A stretch of DNA of 8,397 bases, taken from positions 1 through 8,397 of the forward strand of contig DATBFG010000103.1 of the NCBI GenBank assembly GCA_036558645.1, written 5' to 3'. Each line of letters begins with the position of its first letter. Positions within the stretch are counted from its first letter, which is position 1. Position numbers and translations under genes: made by a program. This DNA is from DATBFG01 sp036558645 (GTDB lineage Bacteria; Acidobacteriota; Terriglobia; Terriglobales; Acidobacteriaceae). Under the pieces are notes generated by a model, which did not search any database, was not told where the DNA came from, and saw only the letters and a program-made list of their open reading frames with translations. This document shows, piece by piece, positions 1-6,244 of the stretch.

Positions 1-291
1 GCGCCAGGACCGATTCCAACCGAGGGCGCCTTCTCGCGCCTACTGCCGCGTCCTGAGTTGGAAGATTTTGCCCGGCAACGCAATCCCCTGGGCCGGTTTG
101 GAACGGTCGAAGAGCTGGCAAATCTCGCGGCGTTCCTGGTCAGCGATGGCGCCGGCTTCATCAATGGGGAGGTCGTCACCATGGATGGAGGCGAGTGGCT
201 GCAGGGCGCTGGGGAATTCACGGCACTCGGGCGCATGCTCAATGAACAGGAATGGCAGGCGATGAAGCCTCGCAAGAACTCGGCAGGTTAG
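1..291 (+). CDS. SDR oxidoreductase, 2,4-dienoyl-CoA reductase-like (C-terminal part)
   Basis: This is the last 96 residues of a short-chain dehydrogenase/reductase; the start, the Rossmann GxxxGxG motif and the YxxxK catalytic motif lie left of the window. The visible part opens with APGPIPTEGAFSRL, the substrate-loop region after the catalytic Lys. It continues with PLGRFGTVEELANLAAFLVS and then INGEVV..DGGEW, the usual SDR C-terminal block. The combination GAFSRL, GRFGTVEELANLAAFL and the tail GEF..L resembles the NADPH-dependent 2,4-dienoyl-CoA reductase branch (DECR1/peroxisomal type), which reduces dienoyl-CoA intermediates in the beta-oxidation of unsaturated fatty acids. SDR membership is near certain; the substrate is inferred from remembered similarity and could instead be another enoyl-CoA-type substrate. 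The gene ends with TAG and converges on the membrane-protein gene 14 bases away, with no obvious terminator between them. Confidence 0.85.
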   Translation, partial: APGPIPTEGAFSRLLPRPELEDFARQRNPLGRFGTVEELANLAAFLVSDGAGFINGEVVTMDGGEWLQGAGEFTALGRMLNEQEWQAMKPRKNSAG

Positions 292-305
292 TTACTTCAA
301 GTCGA

Positions 306-659
306 TCAGTACTCCCTGCGGGACGGGAAAATCAACCACTTCAAGAGCATGTTTAGGATGCTCAGCGCCAGCCCGCCCCAGAATGCCGAGGCGAAACTGG
401 CGATGTGAAAGCCGGGAACGAAAGCCGACGCCAACTCAATCACCACAGCGTTGATAATGAGCCAAAACACGCCGAGGGTAAGAATGGTGAGCGGGAACGT
501 GATGATCTTCAGCAGCAGACCAAGGGTTGCATTCACGAAGCCGATTACCAAAGCGGCGATGAGCGCCGAGAACGGTCCCGTAATGATGAATCCTGGAACC
601 AGGCGGGATACGAGCCAGACAGCAACCGCGCTGAGGACCCAGTGCAGCAGCATCTTCAT
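306..659 (-). CDS. YvlD/phage-holin-4_2 family small membrane protein
   Basis: A 117-residue, very hydrophobic protein with about four membrane helices and a short basic end (FPSRREY). It matches the Phage_holin_4_2 (YvlD-like) pattern: an N-terminal helix, the block FVNATLGLLLKIITFPLTIL followed by TLGVFWLIINAVV, then VPGF and a glycine-containing last helix ending LSILNMLLKWLIF. Despite the name, these proteins are widespread chromosomal inner-membrane proteins. YvlD of Bacillus sits in an envelope-stress operon, and the molecular role is not established. No phage gene is nearby. The ATG at 659 is chosen because AAGGA (667-671 on the complementary strand) lies 7 bases upstream; an ATG two codons inside is a poorer choice. 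The open frame runs on upstream, but there it is antisense to the ybaK-like gene. The gene is divergent from that gene and convergent with the SDR gene. Confidence 0.88.
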   Translation of the reverse strand: MKMLLHWVLSAVAVWLVSRLVPGFIITGPFSALIAALVIGFVNATLGLLLKIITFPLTILTLGVFWLIINAVVIELASAFVPGFHIASFASAFWGGLALSILNMLLKWLIFPSRREY

Positions 660-680
660 CGTGGATTCCTTGCGGTCATG

Positions 681-710
681 ACTATAAAGGCGACTTGGTC
701 TGCAAAGCAA
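681..710 (-). promoter_or_regulatory. candidate promoter of the holin-family gene
   Basis: On the complementary strand TTGCTT (705-710) and TATAGT (681-686) are separated by 18 bases. The -10 hexamer is good and the -35 matches only three of six consensus positions. It would start transcription near 674, just ahead of the AAGGA ribosome site at 667-671. This is pattern matching by eye only. Confidence 0.25.
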
Positions 711-725
711 CAACCCGCTGCGCCT

Positions 726-731
726 TACAAT
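726..731 (+). promoter_or_regulatory. candidate -10 element for the ybaK-like gene
   Basis: TACAAT (726-731) lies 6 bases before the favoured GTG start at 738, with no Shine-Dalgarno sequence between them. This is the spacing expected if transcription starts at or next to the start codon, giving a leaderless mRNA. No good -35 hexamer is present at 16-18 bases. If translation starts at the ATG at 678, the match is coincidental. Confidence 0.22.
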
Positions 732-737
732 GCTCCC

Positions 738-1220
738 GTGGCCCACAAAACCAACGCTGCCCGTCTTTTGGACCAGATGAACATCCGCTACGAGCTGCGG
801 GAATATGCAGTCGATCCCGAAGATCTCGCGGCTGAAACCGTAGCCGCAAAGATTGGTTTTCCTCCTGAACAAGTATTCAAAACGCTTGTAGCGCGCGGCG
901 ATCGCAACGGTATCTGCATGGCTGTCATCCCCGGCAATACTGAGCTCGAACTGAAGGCGCTGGCGGACGCGTCGGGAAATCGCAAAATGCAACTGGCTCC
1001 GGTCAAAGAGCTGCAGGCTCTGACGGGGTACATTCGTGGCGGTGTAACTGCGTTGGCGGCGAAGAAGGACTATCCAGTCTATGCGGATGAGACCATCGAG
1101 TTGTTCGACATGATCTCGGTTTCCGCGGGGATTCGGGGCATCCAGATCCTGCTTGCGCCTTCGGACTACCTGAAAGCCACGAAAGCCGCCGTTGCTCCCC
1201 TCGCCCACACCAAGACTTAG
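738..1220 (+). CDS. ybaK: Cys-tRNA(Pro)/Cys-tRNA(Cys) deacylase, YbaK type
   Basis: A single-domain aminoacyl-tRNA deacylase that in characterised relatives removes cysteine wrongly attached to tRNA(Pro) by prolyl-tRNA synthetase. From the GTG at 738 it has 160 residues, against 159 for E. coli YbaK. The conserved lysine of QVFKTL falls at residue 48 (E. coli Lys46), and GYIRGGVTALAAKK (97-110) matches the YbaK GYxxGGxSPxxxKK motif. The end SVSAGIRGIQILL is the usual final strand region. The ATG at 678 is an alternative start that would add 20 residues (MTIKATWSAKQQ...) with no evident family counterpart and would sit 18 bases from the divergent gene; neither start has a clear ribosome site. 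The family call is firm, the start less so. The next gene follows on the same strand after 58 bases. Confidence 0.88.
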   Translation: MAHKTNAARLLDQMNIRYELREYAVDPEDLAAETVAAKIGFPPEQVFKTLVARGDRNGICMAVIPGNTELELKALADASGNRKMQLAPVKELQALTGYIRGGVTALAAKKDYPVYADETIELFDMISVSAGIRGIQILLAPSDYLKATKAAVAPLAHTKT

Positions 1221-1278
1221 TCTTCAGATAGTTTTGTTTGCCGGGTGCTATCTTCTGTGCTAACGTTCGCCCTCAGCC

Positions 1279-2058
1279 GTGTTACGTTCCCTTTTCACTC
1301 GCGAAAGGGCCGCCGACTTCGTCCTGCAGCCGGTTCACGCGGATGGCCCGCAGCTTGAAGACGCCGAATTAGCCGCAATCTATTACGGCCAGCGCATGGC
1401 CGGTGACTTCTACGAATTTCTGCGCGTCAGTCCGAACCGCGTTTTGTTCGCGTTGCTGGATATGGCTGGGCATGCGGATCAAAACCGCAATATTGTCGAT
1501 GCCACGCAGACGACTCTTCGCTCGGAAGCACTAACCCTGTTTAATCGCGACGATGTGAATGAGGCTGACGCAATGGTCGAACTGTGTCTCCTCCTGAATC
1601 GCGCGATTCTCAGTGAGGAAGGCGGCGTACGAGCTTGCTCGGCATTTGCCGGATGCTTCAATGAGGACCTGGGAACTGTTTCTTACGTGAACGCTGGGCA
1701 CACTCCGGGTCTGTTGCGACATCCCACCGGCATCACTGAACTGGGAGCGACCGGCCTACCCCTCGGACTCTTTTCACACGCAACCTGCGATTCCGCCATG
1801 GTGGCGCTGGAGCCCAACTCTGCTTTGCTGGTTGTATCCCGTGGGATGGTGGAGGGTAAGCATAGGGGAAGTGAGTTCGGAATGCAGCGGCTGAAGCAAA
1901 GCGTGCAAGCCTGCAAACCCCAGACTGCGCGCCAGATTTGCAGTGGCATGCTCGAGACCGTGCAAAAATTCACGCGAAATGCGATGCCCGATAACGACGT
2001 AACTGTGATGGCGCTGTTGCGGAAAGCCGCAACGAAGTCCGCAGCCAGTGTGGACTAG
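1279..2058 (+). CDS. SpoIIE/RsbU-type PP2C phosphatase with an altered metal site
   Basis: A 259-residue, single-domain protein of the PPM (SpoIIE/RsbU) serine/threonine phosphatase superfamily, whose members typically dephosphorylate anti-anti-sigma factors. Motifs in order: AGDFYEF (41-47), LLDMAGH (59-65), VNAGHTPGLL (137-146), GLPLGLF (159-165), SALLVVSRGMVEG (181-193) and DNDVTVMALL (238-247). Asp43 and Asp61 match the first two metal-binding aspartates. The usual third one, in (T/S)DG, is Arg188 (codon CGT at 1840-1842). The last motif, normally DDxT, reads DNDVT, so its register is also unusual. The protein may therefore be weakly active, use a different metal arrangement, or be a pseudophosphatase. 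No sensor or membrane domain is attached. A stop in frame at 1261 makes the GTG at 1279 the first possible start; it has no Shine-Dalgarno sequence. No anti-sigma or STAS partner gene is visible. Confidence 0.8.
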   Translation: MLRSLFTRERAADFVLQPVHADGPQLEDAELAAIYYGQRMAGDFYEFLRVSPNRVLFALLDMAGHADQNRNIVDATQTTLRSEALTLFNRDDVNEADAMVELCLLLNRAILSEEGGVRACSAFAGCFNEDLGTVSYVNAGHTPGLLRHPTGITELGATGLPLGLFSHATCDSAMVALEPNSALLVVSRGMVEGKHRGSEFGMQRLKQSVQACKPQTARQICSGMLETVQKFTRNAMPDNDVTVMALLRKAATKSAASVD

Positions 2059-2061
2059 CCT

Positions 2062-3813
2062 CTACCTTCCAGTCGCATGTGGCGATTCTGGCGCTAACTC
2101 ATCTGCAGTGACAAAGATCGGCTCGATGTCGGTCGGAATGTCTTTCAGCGAATCCAAAGCCCGCTTCAGCGCTGGGCGTACCACACCCATGCTATCGAGT
2201 AGCTTCTTCGCTCCAGCGTAGTCCCCCTCGGCCTCAATGGTCAGCAGGTCGTGATCCAGATCGGAGACCGCTTGCTTGATCTTGCTCATATCCACAGAGA
2301 AGGTTCCAGTGCCATACTGCACGATTCCGCCCTTGTCGAGGAGGTAATTGAACTGCACAGCCATGCCCTTTCCGTGGGCGTCATCGAGTCCGAAGCGCAA
2401 GCTGCGAAAGGCTGATGACAGATAAGTCGTGTAAAGCTGACGCTGCGCGGCATCATCGGATCGAAGAACACCCGTGAGCCCCATGTCCTTGGCGTGATCC
2501 ATCATGTATTGCAGGGCGAACAGGCCAGTGACATCTGCCTTGGCTTCTTCAATCGCGCTGTACAGTTCCTTGATTTCGAGCCGCGGATTGGTGGTGCGAC
2601 CGTTGACTTGAATCTCGTGGGGGCCCAATCCATGCATCAACTCGTGAGCCAGGATGTGCGTGAAGAACGGCTCAAAAGTCACATCGGCTAACGCCTCCTT
2701 CGACAGGGTTTTCCCTGCGATCGGCAGCAAGACGCTGCGGAACTTCGCCTCCTGCACGTTCTTCAACATCACCCGCTTGCTGCCCTTTTGTTGCACTACG
2801 CGATCATCGTTCGGCAAGTTGTAAGCGGCCGTCTGCACCCCGTGCGCACCATCTCCACTGGCCAGAATTTCATCCACGACGCGGATCGGAGCCGCCGCGC
2901 CGAGCTTGGGATTCCGGTACTTGGGATCAATGGGAAGATTGTCTTCGACTTCCTGCAAGTGCTTGGTAAAAGCAGCCAGCTTTGCCGTTTCTTCATCATC
3001 ACGAAGGTTTACGTAAGCCTCAAAGGCAGCTTTGTAACCGAAGAGTTCGTCGTTGTAGGTTTCGTATGGGCCGATGGTGATGTCGAGTGGCGCGTCCAGA
3101 TCCATCCAAGCCATGTCGCTTTCGTAGTAGTTATTGGACAGAAAGGCGTCTGCGCGTAGATTGAGGAACTTCTTCAGCGAAGCGTTGTCAGTCAGATCAG
3201 CAGCCTGGTGCAGCAACGTGGCGGCGCGAGTCAGGTCGTCCTTGTACTCTTCGCTGTAGGGGACAATCGAAAAACTCGAATTGCCGTTGCCCTTGCGAAT
3301 AACCGTGAAGAAGCCCTTGGCGTCTTCTTGCTGCTGCGCGGGTAGTGATGCAACCCATTTCTCGAAATCCTGCGGATTCATATCCTCGGGATAGAAGTTC
3401 GCGCCCTTCGGCTTACGTTCCGGAACACCGGGAATAAACGCCCTGAATTCGTCGATGTTGGACCAGGGTCCTTTGTTCAGCCAGAAATAATGGAGCCTTG
3501 CTTTTCCCAAGGGACTGTTGTCCTTCTGCAGGCGTGCATAGAGCACGAGATTCCCGCTCCAATATTGCTTCATAAAAATGTGGTCAAGGAGGCGGCCAGC
3601 CTCGATCAACTTAGCCAGGGCCTGGCGGTCACCGCTGGACAGCTTCGAGGTATCGACGCGAAGTGGCGTCGGCGCAAAGCGGCGGCTCATTTCCTGCAAC
3701 TTTGCCGTGTCGGGCATCGCGGTACTTGCCTTCTGATCCTGAGCTAAGCTAGTCATCGTGGACACAACCAGGAAGAGAACCGAAAAAAGAGGAACATAGC
3801 TGGCGAATTTCAC
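2062..3813 (-). CDS. secreted zinc peptidase, M49 / dipeptidyl-peptidase III-like
   Basis: A 583-residue protein with a signal peptide: Lys2, a hydrophobic core PLFSVLFLVV, and probable cleavage after TSLA at about residue 24. The zinc site is visible as HELMHGLGPH (390-399: His390, Glu391, His394) followed by EEAKAD (422-427), matching the HExxH and EExxAD/E pair of the M49 family, which removes dipeptides from peptide N-termini. Eukaryotic DPP III has a six-residue HExxGH; the five-residue form is known to me from some bacterial and plant Nudix-fused relatives. Eukaryotic DPP III is cytosolic, whereas this protein should be periplasmic or secreted. The GTG at 3813 is chosen because GGGAGG lies 7 bases upstream and the signal peptide begins there; the ATG at 3867 would add 18 residues ahead of it. 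The substrate is unknown. It ends 3 bases from the convergent phosphatase gene and is divergent from the surA-like gene. Confidence 0.8.
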   Translation of the reverse strand: MKFASYVPLFSVLFLVVSTMTSLAQDQKASTAMPDTAKLQEMSRRFAPTPLRVDTSKLSSGDRQALAKLIEAGRLLDHIFMKQYWSGNLVLYARLQKDNSPLGKARLHYFWLNKGPWSNIDEFRAFIPGVPERKPKGANFYPEDMNPQDFEKWVASLPAQQQEDAKGFFTVIRKGNGNSSFSIVPYSEEYKDDLTRAATLLHQAADLTDNASLKKFLNLRADAFLSNNYYESDMAWMDLDAPLDITIGPYETYNDELFGYKAAFEAYVNLRDDEETAKLAAFTKHLQEVEDNLPIDPKYRNPKLGAAAPIRVVDEILASGDGAHGVQTAAYNLPNDDRVVQQKGSKRVMLKNVQEAKFRSVLLPIAGKTLSKEALADVTFEPFFTHILAHELMHGLGPHEIQVNGRTTNPRLEIKELYSAIEEAKADVTGLFALQYMMDHAKDMGLTGVLRSDDAAQRQLYTTYLSSAFRSLRFGLDDAHGKGMAVQFNYLLDKGGIVQYGTGTFSVDMSKIKQAVSDLDHDLLTIEAEGDYAGAKKLLDSMGVVRPALKRALDSLKDIPTDIEPIFVTADELAPESPHATGR

Positions 3814-3820
3814 GACCGTG

Positions 3821-3826
3821 CCTCCC
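3821..3826 (-). promoter_or_regulatory. ribosome binding site deciding the peptidase start
   Basis: GGGAGG on the complementary strand, 7 bases ahead of the GTG at 3811-3813. It is the strongest Shine-Dalgarno match in the window. It favours this GTG over the upstream ATG codons near 3867, and the protein then begins directly with a signal peptide. Confidence 0.7.
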
Positions 3827-3862
3827 TGCTCCGAATGGCTGAAAATAAACACAAAACCCTTC

Positions 3863-3868
3863 ATCATA
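3863..3868 (-). promoter_or_regulatory. candidate -10 element for the peptidase gene
   Basis: TATGAT on the complementary strand, about 50 bases upstream of the GTG start, matches five of six -10 consensus positions. I find no good -35 hexamer at 16-18 bases. A transcript starting near 3856 would exclude the longer reading of the protein that begins at 3867. Confidence 0.25.
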
Positions 3869-3906
3869 GCAGCCTGAGCGCTGGCTCCGAGGTGAGCCGT
3901 AGAGGT

Positions 3907-3925
3907 ACAATTTCTGAAAGATTGT
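3907..3925. promoter_or_regulatory. 19-base dyad in the divergent peptidase/surA intergenic region
   Basis: ACAATTTCTGAAAGATTGT has arms ACAAT and ATTGT centred on 3916, with an imperfect inner part. It lies in the 155-base region shared by the divergent peptidase and surA-like genes, 43 bases before the surA-like start. The left arm overlaps a -10-like TACAAT (3906-3911). It could be an operator or part of the surA promoter. The rest of the intergenic region shows nothing I can name. A short AT-rich dyad can arise by chance. Confidence 0.2.
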
Positions 3926-3968
3926 CATATTGAACCCAAAACGAACCATGGGGGCGGGTGTCTGATTT

Positions 3969-5060
3969 ATGAAAAAGTTTGTTCCATCCTTGTTGCTTCT
4001 TTGCGTTTCGGTGCTAACCGCGCCTGTCAGCGCAGATACTGTTGTTGAAGAGATTGTAGCCCGCGTCAACAATTCGATCATCACGCGGACTGAATTTCAG
4101 CGCAGCAAGGACCAACTCAAGCAGGAAGCCGAGCAGCAGGATGCTACAAACGCCGAAAAAATCTATTCCGACAAGCAAAAAGACGTCCTGCGTGATCTGA
4201 TCGACCAGCAGCTGTTGCTTGAAAGAGGAAAAGATATGGATATCAACGTCGATACTGACGTCATCAAGCAACTGGACGAAATGCGCAAACAGATGAATCT
4301 GGAGAGCATGGAAGACCTGGAAAAGGCCGCCCAGGCACAAGGCGTCTCGTTTGAAGACTTCAAACAGAACATGCGTAACCGGATCATCACGCAGAAAGTC
4401 ATCGGACAGGAAGTCGGACAGAAGATGTCCATCAGCAAAGAAGAAGAACAGGCTTTCTACGACGCGCATAAGTCCGAATTGGAGCAGCCGGAACAGATTC
4501 GCTTAGGCGAGATCCTGGTTTCGACCGACAAGAAAGGTGATTCTGATACCTCGTCGGACGAAGACCGCGTGGCCGCAGCGCAGGCCAAGGCAAACGAACT
4601 CCTGGCTGAGATTCGCAAGGGTGCATCGTTCGACGATGTCGCCAAGAAAAGCTCGGATGGGCCCAGCGCGGCGCAGGGCGGCGATCTCGGCTACTTCAAG
4701 CGCGGCACGCTGGCGAAAGAACTCGAGGACAAGACCTTTGCCATGAAGGAAGGCGACGTAACCGACGTCATCCGCACCAAACAGGGATTTGTCCTGCTCA
4801 AGGTTGCAGAGCATCAGTCCGCCGGTGTACCTGACCTGAAGCAGGTCGAAGGACGGATTCAGGACGCAATCTACATGAAGAAATTGCAGCCTGCCCTGCG
4901 AGCCTATCTTCAAAAACTACGCGAGGACGCCTACATCTATATCAAGCCCGGATATGTAGATACCGGAGCCAGCCCCAACCAGACCCAGCCAGTTGAAACT
5001 GCCTCCAAAGAGGCCGACGCTAAGGAACTCAAAAAGAAGAAAAAACTAGGCGTGTTTTAG
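3969..5060 (+). CDS. SurA-like periplasmic peptidyl-prolyl isomerase (parvulin)
   Basis: A 363-residue periplasmic chaperone and prolyl isomerase, expected to assist folding of outer-membrane or secreted proteins. The signal peptide is MKKFVPSLLLLCVSVLTAPVSA, with cleavage predicted before Asp23. Residues 24-170 form a SurA-type N-terminal helical region that starts with VVEEIVARVNNSIITRTEF. Residues 175-283 are one parvulin (PpiC) domain, with QIRLGEILVS, FDDVAKKSSDGPSAAQGGDL, GYFKRGTLAKELEDKTFAMK and TKQGFVLLKV. A helical segment (291-320) and a lysine-rich tail (KELKKKKKLGVF) follow. E. coli SurA has two parvulin domains; a single one is usual in PrsA/PpiC-like and many non-proteobacterial SurA proteins. 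The ATG at 3969 starts the signal peptide directly; the G-rich stretch 3950-3957 upstream is too distant to be a good ribosome site. The exoribonuclease gene follows on the same strand after 68 bases, possibly in one operon. Confidence 0.9.
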   Translation: MKKFVPSLLLLCVSVLTAPVSADTVVEEIVARVNNSIITRTEFQRSKDQLKQEAEQQDATNAEKIYSDKQKDVLRDLIDQQLLLERGKDMDINVDTDVIKQLDEMRKQMNLESMEDLEKAAQAQGVSFEDFKQNMRNRIITQKVIGQEVGQKMSISKEEEQAFYDAHKSELEQPEQIRLGEILVSTDKKGDSDTSSDEDRVAAAQAKANELLAEIRKGASFDDVAKKSSDGPSAAQGGDLGYFKRGTLAKELEDKTFAMKEGDVTDVIRTKQGFVLLKVAEHQSAGVPDLKQVEGRIQDAIYMKKLQPALRAYLQKLREDAYIYIKPGYVDTGASPNQTQPVETASKEADAKELKKKKKLGVF

Positions 5061-5082
5061 TTTAAGCTGTGCAGGATTCGCC

Positions 5083-5128
5083 CGGGCACGTCTTACCTGG
5101 AGGGTGCGCCCGATGCGGGTTCCAACCC
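5083..5128 (+). promoter_or_regulatory. structured leader between the surA-like and yhaM-like genes
   Basis: Two inverted repeats fill most of the 68-base gap. CGGGC (5083-5087) pairs with GCCCG (5108-5112), extended by AC/GT after a 2-base bulge. GGGTT/AACCC (5117-5128) directly abuts the ATG at 5129. A GGAGG (5099-5103) lies in the loop of the first hairpin but is 25 bases from that ATG. There is no T-run, so this is not a standard terminator. It may shape translation of the downstream gene. Whether it folds in vivo is not shown by sequence. Confidence 0.3.
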
Positions 5129-6241
5129 ATGAAGGACTTTTTCATCTGCGATTGTGTGCGCCACGATAATAAGGTCATCACCTCCACCTTTGTCGTTGTT
5201 TCAAAGCAGATCAAGCCCAAAAAAAGCGGTGAGCCCTACCTGGCACTCACCCTTGGAGACCGCGCCGGCCAGCTCGAAGCAAAAATGTGGGACAACGTGG
5301 AAGATTCCCTCAATGTCTTCGAGCAGGATGACTACATCAAAGTCAAAGGTCTCATCAATCGCTACAAGAACCGCTTCCAGCTCACTATTCATAAGCTTCG
5401 AAAGCTCGGCGAATCGGAGGTGGATTTCGCTGACTACCTTCCCAAGACCGACAAAGACGTAAACGACCTCTGGCGAACGCTGGAATCCTTTGTCGACAGT
5501 TTTCAGGATGCCAATCTAAAGGCGTTGGTCAAGGCATTCATGGCGGATCCCGAAATTGCCGAGGGTTATCGCAACGCCCCTGCTGCGAAAAGCCTGCATC
5601 ACGCCTACATCGGCGGCCTGCTGGAGCACGTCGTTTCCCTGTTCCGCTCGTGCGATTTGGTTAGCCGCAACTACCCCCAGGTCAATCGCGATCTGCTTCT
5701 GACGGGCGCGTTTCTCCACGACGTCGGCAAGATCTACGAACTCAGCTACAACCGTTCCTTCTCTTACACGACTCGCGGTCAGCTGCTCGGGCACATGATC
5801 ATCGAATTGGAAATGCTGCAGGCGAAGCTGGCGAACTTGCCAAACTTCCCGAGCGAGATGAAGACACTCATCGAGCACCTGATCATCAGCCATCATGGGC
5901 AATATGATTTCGGATCGCCCAAGCTTCCTATGTTCCCGGAAGCGCTCATGCTCCACTATCTCGATGATCTGGATTCAAAGATGGAAAGCATGCGGGCCCT
6001 GTTCGCGCGCGAAGCCGAAACCGAAAACTCGTGGACGAATTACAGTCCTTCGCTCGGACGTCCGCTATTGAACAGCAGGAAGTATCTGGAGAAGAAGGAC
6101 AGCGACCCCGATGCCAACTCCGCTGTGAAATCTGAGCCCACCGACGCCACGGTCGAAGCGACGGCTGAGCCAACTGAACCTGCTGCGCCAGAGCAAGATC
6201 CAACCCCGATCGCCGCTGTGGTTTACTCCAATAAGAGCTAG
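5129..6241 (+). CDS. YhaM-like 3'-5' exoribonuclease (OB fold + HD domain)
   Basis: A 370-residue cytoplasmic protein with the YhaM/CBF1 layout. An N-terminal OB fold (about 8-95) includes YLALTLGDRAGQLEAKMW and YIKVKG..NRYKNRFQLTI. An HD domain follows, with HH at 157-158, GGLLEH (His167), AFLHDVGK (His197-Asp198), ISHHGQYDFGSPKLP (His255-His256) and YLDDLDSKM (Asp279-Asp280), the expected set of metal ligands. Characterised YhaM degrades RNA and single-stranded DNA from the 3' end. After about residue 315 comes a low-complexity, Glu/Pro/Thr/Ala-rich tail that is probably disordered. The ATG at 5129 is chosen because MKDFFI begins the conserved region; a GTG at 5069 would add 20 residues containing CARC. 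Neither start has a well-placed ribosome site. The gene ends 3 bases from the convergent PilZ gene and may be co-transcribed with the surA-like gene. Confidence 0.87.
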   Translation: MKDFFICDCVRHDNKVITSTFVVVSKQIKPKKSGEPYLALTLGDRAGQLEAKMWDNVEDSLNVFEQDDYIKVKGLINRYKNRFQLTIHKLRKLGESEVDFADYLPKTDKDVNDLWRTLESFVDSFQDANLKALVKAFMADPEIAEGYRNAPAAKSLHHAYIGGLLEHVVSLFRSCDLVSRNYPQVNRDLLLTGAFLHDVGKIYELSYNRSFSYTTRGQLLGHMIIELEMLQAKLANLPNFPSEMKTLIEHLIISHHGQYDFGSPKLPMFPEALMLHYLDDLDSKMESMRALFAREAETENSWTNYSPSLGRPLLNSRKYLEKKDSDPDANSAVKSEPTDATVEATAEPTEPAAPEQDPTPIAAVVYSNKS

Positions 6242-6244
6242 TCT

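Noticed and set aside
306..659. A phage holin, hinting at a prophage or lysis cassette.
   Set aside because: The family name is historical; the neighbours are all chromosomal metabolic genes, with no endolysin, integrase or structural gene.
405..737. The ybaK-like frame stays open far upstream, allowing a 271-residue reading from 405.
   Set aside because: The extension runs antisense through the holin-family gene, has the composition of a shadow frame and matches nothing in the family; the domain begins near 738.
660..1208. The holin-family frame stays open upstream, allowing a 300-residue reading from 1208.
   Set aside because: The added part is antisense to the ybaK-like gene and lacks membrane character, while a good ribosome site and ATG occur at 671-657.
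2494..3159. Open + strand frames inside the peptidase gene.
   Set aside because: They are antisense to the zinc-motif and core region of a clear peptidase and carry no recognisable motif.
4014..4469. A 151-residue open frame antisense to the surA-like gene.
   Set aside because: It is the mirror of a strongly supported coding region and has no ribosome site or recognisable domain.
5117..5128. GGGTTCCAACCC, similar to a tRNA T-arm.
   Set aside because: The loop lacks the GTTCRA signature, and no acceptor, D or anticodon arms can be placed in the preceding 65 bases.
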